From Thermophilibacter provencensis (GTDB lineage: Bacteria; Actinomycetota; Coriobacteriia; Coriobacteriales; Atopobiaceae): 64,000 nt of DNA. Positions within the stretch are counted from its first letter, which is position 1. Each line of letters opens with the position of its first letter. The DNA is taken from positions 62,001-126,000 of the forward strand of contig NZ_JAUDEA010000001.1 of assembly GCF_030372065.1 (NCBI RefSeq), written 5' to 3'. Positions 49,497-57,245 of this stretch are shown in pieces. The translations under genes and the position numbers were made by a program. The notes beneath the pieces were generated by a model, which searched no databases, was not told the origin of the DNA, and saw only the letters and a list, made by a program, of their open reading frames with translations.

Positions 49497-50000
49497 TTAC
49501 TCACCAAACGAGAAGAGCGCTGCGCCCGAGCCCGCCTCGCGCCACTCCCGCACACGTGCCATGCGCCGGCGTATCGTGGGCGAGAAGGGCTCGGGAAGTG
49601 CGTCCGGAAAGAACCAGCCCACCTCGAGGCTCTCGTCATCGGCCACCCGCGGCTCCACGCGCCCGCCCTCGGCAAGGCGGCACACAAACGTGAGGTCCAG
49701 GTACTGCGTGCGATCCCCGTTGGCGTAGACGGTCTCGTCGTGCTGCGCGCTCACGCTCGCGAGCGCAACCGGCACAACGTCGACGCCCGTCTCCTCCGCC
49801 ACCTCGCGGGCCACGGTGTCCGCGGGCTCCTCGCCCGGCTCGTTGATGCCGCACACGAGCGCCCACATGCCGTTGTCCGAGCGCCTGCCCAGAAGGACGC
49901 GCCCTTCGTCGTCCTCAACGTACGCGGTCACGCCGATGAGCCAGAGCAGGTCGTGGCCAATCTTCTCGCGCAGGCTCAGAATGAAATCCGGAGTGGACAT
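49497..50000 (-). CDS. NUDIX hydrolase
   Basis: The 167-residue protein has the Nudix box GINEPGEEPADTVAREVAEETGVDV around residues 50-75, with the essential REVAEE core. It begins IGVTAYVEDDEGRVLLGRRSDNGMW, typical of ADP-ribose or nucleotide-sugar hydrolases. Substrate cannot be told from sequence. Convergent with the PNPOx-like gene, 9 bp apart. Confidence 0.9.
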   Translation of the reverse strand: MSTPDFILSLREKIGHDLLWLIGVTAYVEDDEGRVLLGRRSDNGMWALVCGINEPGEEPADTVAREVAEETGVDVVPVALASVSAQHDETVYANGDRTQYLDLTFVCRLAEGGRVEPRVADDESLEVGWFFPDALPEPFSPTIRRRMARVREWREAGSGAALFSFGE

Positions 50001-50011
50001 GCGCCTCTCCC

Positions 50012-50218
50012 CTAGCCCAGGCGGTTGCGGTCGTTGCGGCCGGGAAACTCGACGTGAATCTTGCCGCCCTTGACAAAGAACCAGATTGCCACCACCACAA
50101 AGACCACCGGCAGCAGGCTCAGCGCGCCCGCAACCACGCTCACCACAAACGAGATGACGAGCGAGATGACGGCGGCAACAAGAAAGAGAGCGAGAAGCGC
50201 GGCAAGAAGCTGTGGCAT
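50012..50218 (-). CDS. Small membrane protein
   Basis: A 68-residue protein made of two adjacent hydrophobic helices (about 3-30 and 34-50) and a short basic/polar tail, VKGGKIHVEFPGRNDRNRLG. It starts ATG with GGAGGTCAC just upstream, ends 11 bp before the NUDIX start and so may be in an operon with it. No family recognised. Confidence 0.7.
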   Translation of the reverse strand: MPQLLAALLALFLVAAVISLVISFVVSVVAGALSLLPVVFVVVAIWFFVKGGKIHVEFPGRNDRNRLG

Positions 50219-50279
50219 GTGACCTCCAAACGATCGATGCGGAGATTGTAGCAGCTGGGTGGCTCGGGGCCCGCGGGCC

Positions 50280-51119
50280 TCACAGCTCCGCGCGACTGCC
50301 CGCGTGCAGGTAGCTCACGCGCGTGCCGAGCGTGTCGCGAAGCAGGGCAAAGGCGTCGGTTCCGGTGCAGTGGAACGTGAGGTAGCGCGCGGGCCGGGCG
50401 GCAAGCTCGGACGCAAGGGCTCGTGTGAGCCGGGCATCCTCAACGGATCCGCCGCTTGGGTCCATGAGGTGGAAGCCGGCCACCACCGCGTCGAGCGGCG
50501 CGCCCGCGATCTTCTCGGCGGCGTCCATGATGTTGAGGATCCCGCCGTGCGAGCAACCAGAGAAGAGCACGTACCTGCCGTCCTCATGCACCAGAAGGCT
50601 TTGCTCGTGCGCAAAGGAGTCTGGCACAAACGCGCCGTCGGCACCGCGCATGAGCAGGCGTTTGTTTGACTGCGCAGAGGGGTGTTCGCGACATGGGGTC
50701 GAGAAGAGCGTAAGCCCGGGCGCCACCTCGCACGTTTCCCGCAGCGCGACAACGCGGGGCTCCTCCTCCAGCGCCGGGTCCAGCCCAATGGCATGGTGGC
50801 TCTCGAGCGTGCCGGAGACGTGTTCCTCAAAGGAGTGTTTGCGCACGTAGACCGGCACGTCTCGTCGCGCGTCCGCGCAGGCGTCGAGAAACGCACGCAG
50901 TCCGCCGCCGTGATCATAGTGCCCATGGGAGAGCACCGCGAGGTCGGCAGTGGTCACGTCCACGCCGAGCGCTCGCGCGTTGGAGAGGAAGGCATCGTCC
51001 GGGCCCATATCAAAGAGGATGCGGCGGCCGTCGGCGAGCTCGATCCATAGGGAGAGGCCGTGGCGCGCCACAAGACGGCTCGAGGGCGTGCAGTTCTCCA
51101 TGAGCACCGTGACGCGCAT
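50280..51119 (-). CDS. MBL-fold metallo-hydrolase (dihydropterin/RFA-P synthase-like group)
   Basis: The 279-residue protein has the metallo-beta-lactamase zinc motif LSHGHYDHGGGLRAF (HxHxDH) and later FSGCSHGGILNIMDAA and the terminal THHCTG-like FHCTGTDAF. The N-terminal MENCTPSSRLVARHGLSLWIE matches the group annotated as 7,8-dihydropterin-6-methyl-4-aminobenzene-phosphate synthase-like. Function is not established. Its ATG follows GGAGGCGAGAAGAAC; the 9-mer GGCGAGAAG therefore overlaps the ribosome site and spacer. Confidence 0.87.
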   Translation of the reverse strand: MRVTVLMENCTPSSRLVARHGLSLWIELADGRRILFDMGPDDAFLSNARALGVDVTTADLAVLSHGHYDHGGGLRAFLDACADARRDVPVYVRKHSFEEHVSGTLESHHAIGLDPALEEEPRVVALRETCEVAPGLTLFSTPCREHPSAQSNKRLLMRGADGAFVPDSFAHEQSLLVHEDGRYVLFSGCSHGGILNIMDAAEKIAGAPLDAVVAGFHLMDPSGGSVEDARLTRALASELAARPARYLTFHCTGTDAFALLRDTLGTRVSYLHAGSRAEL

Positions 51120-51268
51120 GTTCTTCTCGCCTCCATGATGAGAAGTGACCGTCACATTTCATCATACGCCCACGGGGTTCTCGGCTGCGCTCGCCGATAG
51201 TTTGGGGCGCGCGCCAACCGACGGGTATAACGCCAGTAAGCGTTGCGTTTGCGGCAAGGGAGGTAACC

Positions 51269-51742
51269 ATGTACTTCAAAAACATCCTGGTTCCCTACGA
51301 CGAGTCCGATCACGCGAGAAGCGCCCTTCACATTGCGATTGGGCTGGCGGGCGCCTACCCCGAGGCAAAGGTGAGCGTGGTGACCGTCATCCCCTCCGCC
51401 TCGCTGCCCAACCCAACGCTCATGGGCGAGGGGCTTGAGATTCCGTACGCGATGGGCGATCCGGGCAGCTACGAGCGCATTATGGAGTCCGTGGTGCAGC
51501 GAACCTGCGAGGACATCCAAGAGATGGTGCGGCAGTCGATTGATGACGCGCAGTGCAGGGTGGTCGCCGACGCCGTTATCTCAAACTCGCCGGTAGAGGG
51601 CATTGCCGACTACGTTCAGCAGCACGACATCGACCTCGTGGTCATGGGCAGGCGAGGCCTGGGTGCCCTTCGCGGCATGCTCGGCAGCGTGAGCTTTGGC
51701 GTGCTGCGCTCCGTCGACGTGCCAGTGCTCACGGTGAAGTAG
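51269..51742 (+). CDS. Universal stress protein (UspA family)
   Basis: The 157-residue protein starts NILVPYDESDHARSALHIAIGLA and ends with the ATP-binding signature VVMGRRGLGALRGMLGSVSFGVLRSVDVPVLTV, that is Gly-x2-Gly-x9-Gly-Ser. It should bind ATP as a dimer. A strong ribosome site GGGAGGTAACC and a terminator afterwards suggest a single-gene unit. Confidence 0.93.
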   Translation: MYFKNILVPYDESDHARSALHIAIGLAGAYPEAKVSVVTVIPSASLPNPTLMGEGLEIPYAMGDPGSYERIMESVVQRTCEDIQEMVRQSIDDAQCRVVADAVISNSPVEGIADYVQQHDIDLVVMGRRGLGALRGMLGSVSFGVLRSVDVPVLTVK

Positions 51743-51767
51743 CTCGCTGAGCGCGATAACCCCCCGG

Positions 51768-51800
51768 CCCCGGACTCCACATGCGCGGGTCCGGGGTTTG
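51768..51800 (+). terminator. Intrinsic terminator after the Usp gene
   Basis: CCCCGGAC and GTCCGGGG form an 8-bp stem with a 13-nt loop followed by TTTGTC. Confidence 0.75.
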
Positions 51801-51811
51801 TCGTGTCCGCG

Positions 51812-52030
51812 CGGAAAAAAGCCTTTCGTGTAGCGTACGTAAGTGCCTGAGAGAAAAACCGTCGCTCGTGTAGCGTCAATTGAGGGTGATCAGAGTCATT
51901 TGATTCGATTTATTATATCATCAACTGGGAAAACGAATCTGGGCTACTCGAGGTCACCCTCAAAGCACGCTACACGAAGGAGGCTTTTTCCGTCCAGCCA
52001 CGTTCGGCGCTACACGTAAGCGCTTTTTCC
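51812..52030. repeat. Inverted-repeat element R2, copy 3
   Basis: Left GGAAAAAAGCCTTTCGTGTA (then GCG) and a second CTCGTGTAGCG at 51865; right CGCTACACGAAGGAGGC and CGCTACACGTAAGCGC. Arms are imperfect here, unlike copies 1 and 2. It fills the 324-bp gap between the Usp terminator and the tetR-type gene end; no gene is seen. Confidence 0.8.
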
Positions 52031-52066
52031 GTTTGCGCTCGTTCGAAAACCCCGCGAAAGCGGGAT

Positions 52067-52672
52067 CTAGCGCACGAGAGGCGTCACGCTGCCCTCGACG
52101 AGCGCACATGCGCAGCTCGCGACCTCCGCAAGAGGAACGCTCCTGTCCGAGAGCAGCCACCACCGATACAGCGAGAAGAGTCCGCCAAGGCCAAACGCCA
52201 GCAACATCTCAAGCTGATCGTCGGTAAGGTCTCCGCGGACAAAGCCACGCTCGGAGATCTGACGTGTCAGCGGCCGTGTAAGGTGGTCAAAGAGCAGCTC
52301 GGAAGGCACGTGCTCGTAGTAGCGCTGCCGAAGCGAGGCGTTTTGGCTCAGGCGCTCGGCAAGAATGTCGAAGAAGGCCTGGAGCGGACGAACGTCCTCG
52401 CCTGCCCCAGCGCGAACGCGCATTGCCAGCTCAACCTCGTCGAGCAGCTCCGAGACCACCTCCTCGGCAATGGCGTCAAGGAGCCCGTCAACCGTACCAA
52501 AGTGCTGGTAGAAGGTCTTGCGGTCTACGTCCGCCTCGCGCGCGATGGCGCTCACGGATATCTCCTCGAGGGGCATGACGGTGATCAGGCGGTCAAACGC
52601 GCCCATCATGGCGCGGCGGCTCCGACGAACGCGACGGTCCACAGGCCGCTCGCTCTTCTCGCCCTGCTGCAT
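52067..52672 (-). CDS. TetR/AcrR-family regulator
   Basis: The 201-residue protein has an N-terminal helix-turn-helix, MMGAFDRLITVMPLEEISVSAIAREADVDRKTFYQHFGTVDGLLDAI, with DRKTFYQHF as the recognition helix. The rest is helical, a ligand/dimerisation domain unrelated to a known ligand. ATG 52672 follows GGGGGAG. It may control the divergent block 52.8-54.7 kb, where a perfect dyad lies upstream of the radical SAM gene. Confidence 0.92.
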   Translation of the reverse strand: MQQGEKSERPVDRRVRRSRRAMMGAFDRLITVMPLEEISVSAIAREADVDRKTFYQHFGTVDGLLDAIAEEVVSELLDEVELAMRVRAGAGEDVRPLQAFFDILAERLSQNASLRQRYYEHVPSELLFDHLTRPLTRQISERGFVRGDLTDDQLEMLLAFGLGGLFSLYRWWLLSDRSVPLAEVASCACALVEGSVTPLVR

Positions 52673-52759
52673 GCTCACTCCCCCACCCCACGTGACGCTC
52701 CGACAAGCTCATTATGGTTCAAAGCCGGCACCACCTGCACACTGAGCCCGCAACGGGAA

Positions 52760-52789
52760 AGAGGCGGCACCGCAGCCGGTGCCGCCTCT
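52760..52789 (-). terminator. Terminator of the 49-aa protein gene
   Basis: AGAGGCGGCACC and GGTGCCGCCTCT form a perfect 12-bp stem with a 6-nt loop, followed on the minus strand by TTCCCGTT. Confidence 0.75.
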
Positions 52790-52814
52790 CGGGGGCTTCT
52801 CGTTGCGTGATCCG

Positions 52815-52964
52815 CTAGACGAGCGGGAGTCGTGCGAGGCCACTCTGAGCAGCGAGCTCGGCGCGCGCCGGGGAGAATCCCTTGTCCTCCTCGAGATGCT
52901 TGACCTGAGACTTCGAGTCCTTGGCGAAGAGAATCTCAAACAGGTCGCTGAACTTGCTGCCCAT
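52815..52964 (-). CDS. 49-residue protein of unknown function
   Basis: The product starts MGSKFSDLFEILFAKD and ends LAAQSGLARLPLV. It has an excellent ribosome site (AAGGAGGAAACC, the same as that of the EIIA paralogue 2) and its own terminator, so translation is very likely. It is charged, without Cys, Trp or membrane helix. It lies divergently beside the radical SAM gene and could be a partner or a substrate peptide, but it lacks Cys for thioether formation. I do not recognise a family. Confidence 0.72.
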   Translation of the reverse strand: MGSKFSDLFEILFAKDSKSQVKHLEEDKGFSPARAELAAQSGLARLPLV

Positions 52965-53016
52965 GGTTTCCTCCTTTTTCTTGCCCTCTCTACCCGGGCT
53001 GGCAGGGAGGCCTTTG

Positions 53017-53084
53017 CTATCCACTTTAGAAATCTACTCGAAACACATTAGAAACACGGCAGATTTCTCCGACAAGGCAACTCT
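53017..53084. promoter_or_regulatory. AGAAATCT inverted repeat in the divergent promoter region
   Basis: AGAAATCT (near 53026) and AGATTTCT (near 53060) are inverted copies across about 25 bp that also holds two GAAACAC units. The region is AT-rich and divides the 49-aa gene from the radical SAM gene. Confidence 0.35.
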
Positions 53085-53102
53085 TCACTGTTTCTCCATA
53101 CT

Positions 53103-53131
53103 ATGTTCATGATTTGGTAAAGCATGAACAT
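53103..53131. promoter_or_regulatory. Perfect 9-bp dyad, candidate TetR operator
   Basis: ATGTTCATG and CATGAACAT are separated by 11 bp. Size and spacing suit a TetR dimer pair or another dimeric repressor. It lies 164 bp before the radical SAM gene start, in a 330-bp gap that otherwise contains only promoter-like AT-rich DNA. Confidence 0.5.
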
Positions 53132-53294
53132 GTTTTCCCTCACTCCCCCACGATTTTGTGGAGTAATACACGCACCTCTCGTCCTCCATGGAAGAGTCAT
53201 TTCAGTAATTCCTCAGTTGTGGGTTTTTTCATAGATGGGTATAAGTGACGTCAGCTCGCCAACAGGCGGCTTAGGACGAACGGAAGGACGCAAG

Positions 53295-54737
53295 ATGTCA
53301 CTCACCCAGACGGTGGAGCGCACCGCTCTCTACAAGCTCATCGACTACGTGGACGAGGACCCCGAGGCCCGCATCCCCAAGATCATGGACGCCATCGACA
53401 AGTACACGCCGGCAAACGTCTTCCCCACCCAGCGCGCGGCGTTCAGGGCCGCCATCGACAGCCGCAGCAACTGGTACGAGCTCATCCTCAAGGCCTTCCA
53501 CCTTAACCCCGAGGTGCGCCGCCGCCTGCTCAAGGCGCTTATCGTGGACGCCAACATTCTCGCCTGGCCCGAGCAGGAGAAGGCACGCGAGAAGTACCGC
53601 TGCAACATCCCCTGGGCAATCCTCCTGGACCCCACGAGCGCCTGCAACCTGCGCTGCACCGGCTGCTGGGCTGCCGAGTACGGCCATGCGCTCAACCTCT
53701 CCTTTGAGGACATCTGCTCGATCATCGACCAGGGCCGCGAGCTGGGCTGCCACATCTACATCTACACCGGCGGCGAGCCGCTCGTGCGCAAGGACGACCT
53801 CATCCGCATCTGCGAGAAGTACCCCGACTGCGTCTTTCTTTGCTTCACCAACGCCACCCTCATCGACGAGGCCTTCTGCCAGGACATGATTCGCGTTGCC
53901 AACTTTGTGCCCGCCATCAGCGCCGAGGGCAACGAGCACACCACCGACGCGCGCCGCGGTGACGGCACCTACGCCAAGATCGAGCGTGCGATGGACCTGC
54001 TGCGCGAGCACGAACTGCCCTTTGGCATCTCCGCGTGCTGGACGCGCGCCAACGCGGACGCCATCGCCACCGAGGAGAACATGGACTGGATGATCGAGAA
54101 GGGCGCGCTCTTCTGCTGGTACTTCCACTTCATGCCCGTGGGTCGCGCGGCGAGCGCCGAGCTCATGCCCACGCCCGAGCAGCGCGAGCGGATGTATCGC
54201 TTTGTGCGCGAGATGCGCGGGAAGAAGCCGCTCTTCACGATGGACTTCCAAAACGACGGCGAGTACGTGGGCGGCTGCATCGCCGGTGGCCGTCGCTACC
54301 TGCACATCAACGCCGCGGGCGACGTGGAGCCGTGCGTCTTCATCCACTACGCAAACGCCAACATCCACGAGGTCAGCCTGCTCGACGCGCTTCGCTCCCC
54401 GCTCTTCATGAAGTACTACGAGGGCCAGCCGTTCAACACCAACCACCTGCGACCGTGTCCCATGCTGGAGAACCCGGACGACCTGCCGCGCATGGTGGCG
54501 CAAACGGGCGCGCACTCCACGGACCTCGTGGAGAAGGAGTCGCCCGAAGAGCTTCGCGAGAAGACCGCGCCGGCCGCGGCGGCATGGGCGCCTGTGGCCG
54601 AGCGACTCTGGACGGACGAGGCCGACCCCGAGCACGCCAAGCGGACCAGCTGGCGCGAGGGCCAGGCCGAGACCGACGTCTCTCGCCTCGAGCGCCTCGG
54701 CCGCGACCTCACGACCCAGCCCGAGCCCGAGCTGTGA
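53295..54737 (+). CDS. Radical SAM protein with C-terminal SPASM-like cysteines
   Basis: The 480-residue protein has about 105 N-terminal helical residues, then the radical SAM core: LDPTSACNLRCTGCWAAEYG with CxxxCxxC, YIYTGGEPLVRKDDL, CFTNATLID and VPAISAEGN. Further cysteines in GGCIAGGRRYLHINAAGDVEPCVFIHYAN and HLRPCPMLEN are placed as in SPASM or twitch extensions that bind extra clusters. The family is widespread in gut Firmicutes and Coriobacteria and has no settled function. ATG 53295 follows GGAAGGACGCAAG; the frame before it is not needed. Confidence 0.87.
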   Translation: MSLTQTVERTALYKLIDYVDEDPEARIPKIMDAIDKYTPANVFPTQRAAFRAAIDSRSNWYELILKAFHLNPEVRRRLLKALIVDANILAWPEQEKAREKYRCNIPWAILLDPTSACNLRCTGCWAAEYGHALNLSFEDICSIIDQGRELGCHIYIYTGGEPLVRKDDLIRICEKYPDCVFLCFTNATLIDEAFCQDMIRVANFVPAISAEGNEHTTDARRGDGTYAKIERAMDLLREHELPFGISACWTRANADAIATEENMDWMIEKGALFCWYFHFMPVGRAASAELMPTPEQRERMYRFVREMRGKKPLFTMDFQNDGEYVGGCIAGGRRYLHINAAGDVEPCVFIHYANANIHEVSLLDALRSPLFMKYYEGQPFNTNHLRPCPMLENPDDLPRMVAQTGAHSTDLVEKESPEELREKTAPAAAAWAPVAERLWTDEADPEHAKRTSWREGQAETDVSRLERLGRDLTTQPEPEL

Positions 54738-54739
54738 TG

Positions 54740-54786
54740 ATGACGGTTTCCCCTGTGATGACAGTTTCCCCTGTCACTTTTGTCAT
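54740..54786. repeat. Repeat R5 partial copies
   Basis: GATGACGGTTTCCCCTGT and GATGACAGTTTCCCCTGTCA in tandem, then CTTTTGTCATC. They occupy the short gap between the radical SAM and esterase genes. Confidence 0.65.
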
Positions 54787-55605
54787 CTAGAGCTCAGCCA
54801 GCCATTCCAAGGCAAGGTCGAGCCAGCGGGCAAGGTGGGGCAGCGCGTCGCTTGCGTAGTGCGAGGTCTGCTCCGTGGCGAGCGAGAGGCCGTGACGGCC
54901 GGCGTGAAAGACGTGGCACTCGTGGTCGACGCCGTGAGCCGCGAGGGCCTCCGCCAGAAGGTAGGCGTTTCGGACGGGAACCGTCTCGTCAACGGACGTG
55001 TGCCAGAGGAAGGTGGGCGGCGTGACGCTGCTCACCAGCTCGTGCGCGCGACGAAGGGGCGAGCCCTCCGCGCAGATGCGCTCGGCGTAGGCGGGGTCGG
55101 GCGGCCATCCGGCCCCAAGGTCAACGACCGGGTAGCAGAGCACCTGCCAGGCGGCGCGCGCCTCCTCGGCACTCACGCCCGCGCGGGCGAGAAACCCGTC
55201 GTCTCGCGCAAGCGCCGTATACGTGGCGCACAGGTGCGCGCCCGCCGAGCAGCCGATGATCCCCAGGCGCGCCGCGTCCACGCGCCACCCGTCGGCGTGC
55301 GAGCGCACGAGCGCCAGCGCGCGGGCAAGGTCAATCTGTGGCGCGGGAAGAAGCGGCGTGGCTTCGGCGGGGTCGATTACCGTGTAATCCAGGACAAAGG
55401 CCTGGTACCCGCGGGCGAGAAGCGCAAGTGCGATCGGCTCTCCCTCGCGGTCGGAGCAAAACGCGTAGCCGCCGCCCGGACAGATCAGCGCGGCGGGCCT
55501 CCGACGCGCGGCCTGGTCCTCAATGTTGTCCTGCACGTAGGCCGTGAGCGTGGCAGCGCCGGTCCCGTAGCCGGAGCTGGGTAGCTCGATCTTCTCGACG
55601 CGCAT
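54787..55605 (-). CDS. Alpha/beta hydrolase (acetylesterase / BD-FAE-like)
   Basis: The 272-residue protein has the oxyanion motif ICPGGGYAFCSDREGEPIA, nucleophile Ser in GIIGCSAGAHLCATY, the acid Asp in TSVDETVPVRNA and the base His in HAGRHGLSLA. These are typical of esterases deacetylating xylan or related short acyl sugars. No signal peptide is present, so it acts inside the cell. Start ATG 55605 follows CGGGAGGGTGCC. Confidence 0.88.
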   Translation of the reverse strand: MRVEKIELPSSGYGTGAATLTAYVQDNIEDQAARRRPAALICPGGGYAFCSDREGEPIALALLARGYQAFVLDYTVIDPAEATPLLPAPQIDLARALALVRSHADGWRVDAARLGIIGCSAGAHLCATYTALARDDGFLARAGVSAEEARAAWQVLCYPVVDLGAGWPPDPAYAERICAEGSPLRRAHELVSSVTPPTFLWHTSVDETVPVRNAYLLAEALAAHGVDHECHVFHAGRHGLSLATEQTSHYASDALPHLARWLDLALEWLAEL

Positions 55606-55623
55606 GGCACCCTCCCGTTGTTG

Positions 55624-55743
55624 ATGACAAAGGTGACAGGGCAGATGATGACAAAGGTGATGACAAAGGTGACAGGGCAGATTGTCACCATCAACAAGAT
55701 GGTGACAATCTACCCTGTCACCTTTGTCATCACCTTTGTCATC
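55624..55743. repeat. Repeat R5: 46-bp hairpin with extra units
   Basis: Arms 55647-55692 and 55698-55743 pair at 45 of 46 positions with a 5-nt loop. GATGACAAAGGTGA is tandemly repeated in the arms and once more in front (55624). Shares GATGACAAAGGTGACAGGG with the hairpin in the Bce operon. Confidence 0.9.
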
Positions 55744-55783
55744 ACACCCCCGGCGGACCGTCGAGAAAAATTCCCCTTCTCGC

Positions 55784-55835
55784 TTGCACTGTGTATAGGT
55801 GAGTATATACTGTACTTATCGGGTATACACGGTAT
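55784..55835 (+). promoter_or_regulatory. Promoter and operator of the YtrA-like operon
   Basis: -35 TTGCAC (55784-55789 region) and -10 TATACT (55806-55811) are 16 bp apart. GTGTATA and TATACAC lie as inverted halves around the -10, the layout of YtrA-type GntR operators, which implies autorepression by the regulator encoded next. Confidence 0.6.
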
Positions 55836-55948
55836 ATCCGACGGGGAGGGGCGAAGACGTCCGCGCCTCCCCGGCCGCCGAGGGGGACGCCCCGGAGCGG
55901 CAAACCTCCCCGGGGACGCCCGGAGAGGCGAGAAGGAAGGACACCGAC

Positions 55949-56317
55949 TTGGACATCATCATCTCGAACTCGAGCGGCAAGCCCATCTACGAGCAGATCA
56001 CGGACCAGATCAAGGCCGCGATCGTCAAGGGCGAGCTCGCCGAGGGCGAGCAGCTCCCCAGCATCAGAGCCCTCGCCAACAGCCTGCGCGTGAGCGCCAT
56101 CACCACCAAGCGCGCCTACGCGGACCTGGAGGCAACGGGGCTCATCGAGACGGTGCAGGGCAAGGGCAGCTTCGTCGCCGGCGGAAACGCCGACCTCATC
56201 CGCGAGGAGCAGATGAGGGAGGTCGAGGGGCTTCTCGCCAAGGCCGTCGAGCGCGGGCGGGCCTGCGGCCTCACCGACGCCGAGCTCACCGAGATGCTCG
56301 CCCTCGTACTGGAATGA
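55949..56317 (+). CDS. GntR-family regulator, YtrA subfamily
   Basis: The 122-residue protein starts at a TTG (AAGGAAGGACACCGAC before it): residues DIIISNSSGKPIYEQITDQIKAAIVKGELAEGEQLPSIRALANSLRVSAITTKRAYADLE form a GntR winged helix. The short C-terminal tail of about 45 residues is the YtrA dimerisation segment. The longer in-frame extension to 55799 runs through the promoter and is rejected. YtrA regulators control adjacent ABC exporters and react to cell-wall antibiotics in several Gram-positives. Confidence 0.9.
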   Translation: MDIIISNSSGKPIYEQITDQIKAAIVKGELAEGEQLPSIRALANSLRVSAITTKRAYADLEATGLIETVQGKGSFVAGGNADLIREEQMREVEGLLAKAVERGRACGLTDAELTEMLALVLE

Positions 56318-56357
56318 TGTGCAGGGGGCCATCCCCTTGCACGGGAAGGACGTCACC

Positions 56358-57245
56358 ATGAGCGCACTCATCGAGGCGAAGGGCCTCACCAAGCACTACG
56401 AGGGGTTCTCCCTCGAAAACGTCAACCTCGCCGTGGAGGAGGGCGAGGTCGTGGGATTCATCGGCCAGAACGGCGCCGGCAAGTCCACCACCATCAAGGC
56501 CCTTCTCGGCCTCATCCGGCTCGACGGCGGCGAGGGCCAGATCCTCGGCACCCCGAGCGACGAGCTCTCCCGCGCCTCCGGCGCCGCCGTCAAGGAGCGC
56601 GTGGGCGTGGTCTTTGACACCGTCTCCCTCCCCGGCCACCTGCGCGTCTGTGACGTGGGCCGCATCTACCGGAGCGCCTACGCCTCTTGGGACGCGCACG
56701 CCTTCGACCGCCTCGCGCGCGAGCTCGACCTCGACCCCAAGAAGGCCGTGAAGGACCTCTCGCGCGGCATGGGCATGAAGCTCTCCCTGGCCTGCGCCCT
56801 CGCGCACGACCCGCAGGTCCTCATCCTCGACGAGGCCACTGCCGGCCTCGATCCGATGGCGCGCGACGAGGCGCTCGATCGCCTGCGCGACTTCGTGGCG
56901 CGCCCCGGCCGCGCGATCCTCATGAGCAGCCACATCACGAGCGACCTCGAGCGCATCGCCGACCGCATCGTCTGCATAGACGCCGGACACATCGTATTTG
57001 ACCTGCCCAAGGACGTCATCACCGACGAGACGGGCATCGCGCGCTGCCGCGTAGCGGACTTCGAGCGCGTGGCCGCGAGCGGCGTCGTGCCCGAGCGCGA
57101 GCTGCGCTACCTGCGCCACGACTACGGCATCGACGTGCTCGTGCCCGACCGCTTTGCCTTTGCCGAGAACTTCCCCGAGATCCCTTGCGACCGCATGACC
57201 ATCGACGACTACATGGCTCTCACCCTGAAGGGCGGTGTCCGATAA
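56358..57245 (+). CDS. ABC transporter ATP-binding protein (YtrB-like)
   Basis: The 295-residue ATPase has Walker A GQNGAGKSTTIKALLGL, signature LSRGMGMKLSLACAL, Walker B VLILDEATAGLDP and a long C-terminal tail of 90 residues found in exporter ATPases of this group. ATG 56358 follows GGGAAGGACGTCACC. The stop overlaps the next ATG (TAATG). It follows the YtrA-like regulator directly. Confidence 0.92.
   Translation: MSALIEAKGLTKHYEGFSLENVNLAVEEGEVVGFIGQNGAGKSTTIKALLGLIRLDGGEGQILGTPSDELSRASGAAVKERVGVVFDTVSLPGHLRVCDVGRIYRSAYASWDAHAFDRLARELDLDPKKAVKDLSRGMGMKLSLACALAHDPQVLILDEATAGLDPMARDEALDRLRDFVARPGRAILMSSHITSDLERIADRIVCIDAGHIVFDLPKDVITDETGIARCRVADFERVAASGVVPERELRYLRHDYGIDVLVPDRFAFAENFPEIPCDRMTIDDYMALTLKGGVR

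Noticed and set aside
52815-52964. Sactipeptide or SCIFF-type RiPP precursor for the radical SAM enzyme
   Set aside because: The peptide has no cysteine and is transcribed divergently; a general partner role is left open only as a weak finding.
55799-55948. N-terminal extension of the GntR regulator
   Set aside because: The extension covers the -10 region and operator; the TTG at 55949 has a proper ribosome site and gives the usual YtrA length.
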